A stretch of DNA of 64,000 bases, taken from the NCBI RefSeq assembly GCF_001027285.1, contig NZ_CP011509.1:6658501-6722500 (forward strand). Reading direction: 5' to 3'. Of the stretch, positions 63,570 to 64,000 are shown in pieces. A program made the translations under genes and the position numbers. The notes under the pieces were generated by a model. That model ran no database searches. It had not been told where the DNA came from and worked only from the letters and a program-made list of their open reading frames with translations. Each line of letters opens with the position of its first letter. Positions within the stretch are counted from its first letter, which is position 1. Source of the stretch: Archangium gephyra (GTDB lineage Bacteria; Myxococcota; Myxococcia; Myxococcales; Myxococcaceae).

Positions 63570-64000
63570 ATGGCGGAGAGAAGTGCGGGCCACGCGAGAC
63601 CCTGGCTGGAGATCGACATCGGCGTGGTGGAGGCGGGCCTGCGGGTTACGGTCCGCGGTAGCCGGGGGGAGAGACCCGAACCTGGCACACTCGGGCCGGA
63701 GGTCACCTCGGAGCGCCTGCGGGCCTTCGCCGACAACCTCCGGTCCATGGCCCGGAAGCAGTCGCCGCTGGAGGAGCAGCTCGAGCAGGCGCAGGCCTTC
63801 CACGGTGCGCTCTTCCAGGGCGCGGTGCAGCAGGTGCTGCTGCCGCTGCGCGAGGCGGCGAAGGACGGCCCGGTGCTTCTGCAACTGGGACTGACCGAGC
63901 CACTTCTGCAGGCCTTCCCATGGGAGGCGCTGTGCGAGCCCCGGACGAAGCGGGGCTTCCTGGGCAACTCGACGGACATGCTGGTGGTGCGCGGCGTGGC
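63570..64000 (+). CDS. N-terminal part of a CHAT-domain-like protein (cut by window)
   Basis: At least 143 residues, running off the right edge. The segment LLQAFPWEALCEPRTKRGF-LGNSTDMLVVRG resembles the N-terminal strand of CHAT (caspase-HetF-associated) domains, which carry the PWELL-like pattern before the catalytic His/Cys region. The His and Cys would lie outside the window, so protease activity is unverified. No signal peptide. CHAT proteins in bacteria can act in cell-death or defence systems. Confidence 0.6.
   Translation, partial: MAERSAGHARPWLEIDIGVVEAGLRVTVRGSRGERPEPGTLGPEVTSERLRAFADNLRSMARKQSPLEEQLEQAQAFHGALFQGAVQQVLLPLREAAKDGPVLLQLGLTEPLLQAFPWEALCEPRTKRGFLGNSTDMLVVRGV

Overview
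The window is about 70% G+C with dense, often overlapping genes. It carries many lipoproteins, a PilZ protein, hybrid signalling proteins, a sphingolipid pair, fused isobutyryl-CoA mutase and an N-terminal CHAT-type fragment. Together these point to a myxobacterium, most likely of the Archangium/Cystobacter group (Cystobacterineae). That placement is inferred from gene content; no 16S gene is present. I see no transposase, phage gene or CRISPR array.

Layout. 1-9.4 kb: a dienelactone hydrolase (cut by the window edge), a small outer-membrane-like protein, a SWIM/SNF2 helicase, a secreted C39-like cysteine peptidase, a divergent LysR/EamA-transporter pair, and a membrane M50 protease with a repeat tail. 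9.4-12.1 kb: a minus-strand envelope operon ending in the M50 gene and starting with a zinc-ribbon protein. 12.3-15.4 kb: mlaE-mlaF-mlaD lipid transport, with mlaD broken by two homopolymer indels. 15.5-20.7 kb: sugar kinase, PilZ, phosphoesterase, lipoprotein, psd and hisS.

20.7-26.1 kb is the most unusual region. Six tightly coupled genes lie behind their own sigma70-like promoter: a soluble S24/S26 peptidase, a PqqD-like protein, a lipoprotein, a 1025-aa secreted propeller protein, a small peptide with a lasso-leader-like motif, and an HprK-like kinase. It looks like a ribosomally made, modified peptide (RiPP) system without any recognised cyclase. Next to it are two paralogous membrane genes, one fused to an arrestin-like domain (26.2-29.2 kb).

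29.3-40.7 kb: miaA, a MASE1-PAS histidine kinase, two divergent lipoproteins (one a c-type P460-like cytochrome), an FAD oxidoreductase fused to a receiver domain, a response-regulator diguanylate cyclase, tRNA-Leu(CAA), a response regulator, an RsmB-like methyltransferase, and two tandem tRNA-Ala(GGC) genes. 40.8-43.2 kb: a polyprenyl diphosphate synthase and class I fructose-bisphosphate aldolase around an A+T-rich stretch. 43.4-50.6 kb: an MlaC-like protein, then a probable sphingolipid locus (GNAT-type acyltransferase and serine palmitoyltransferase) divergent from an RND exporter and a PAP2 protein. 50.6-57.1 kb: aminotransferase, methyltransferase, HMG-CoA lyase and IcmF. 57.2-64 kb: an M74 endopeptidase with LysM, a large C45-type hydrolase, two unknowns and the start of a CHAT protein.

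How they fit together: much of the window serves the cell envelope (Mla lipid transport, phosphatidylserine decarboxylase, sphingolipid synthesis and possible export, murein hydrolysis, many lipoproteins). The HMG-CoA lyase/IcmF pair suggests branched-chain acyl-CoA metabolism. Three genes-worth of reading-frame breaks all fall in short G or C runs and look like sequencing errors.
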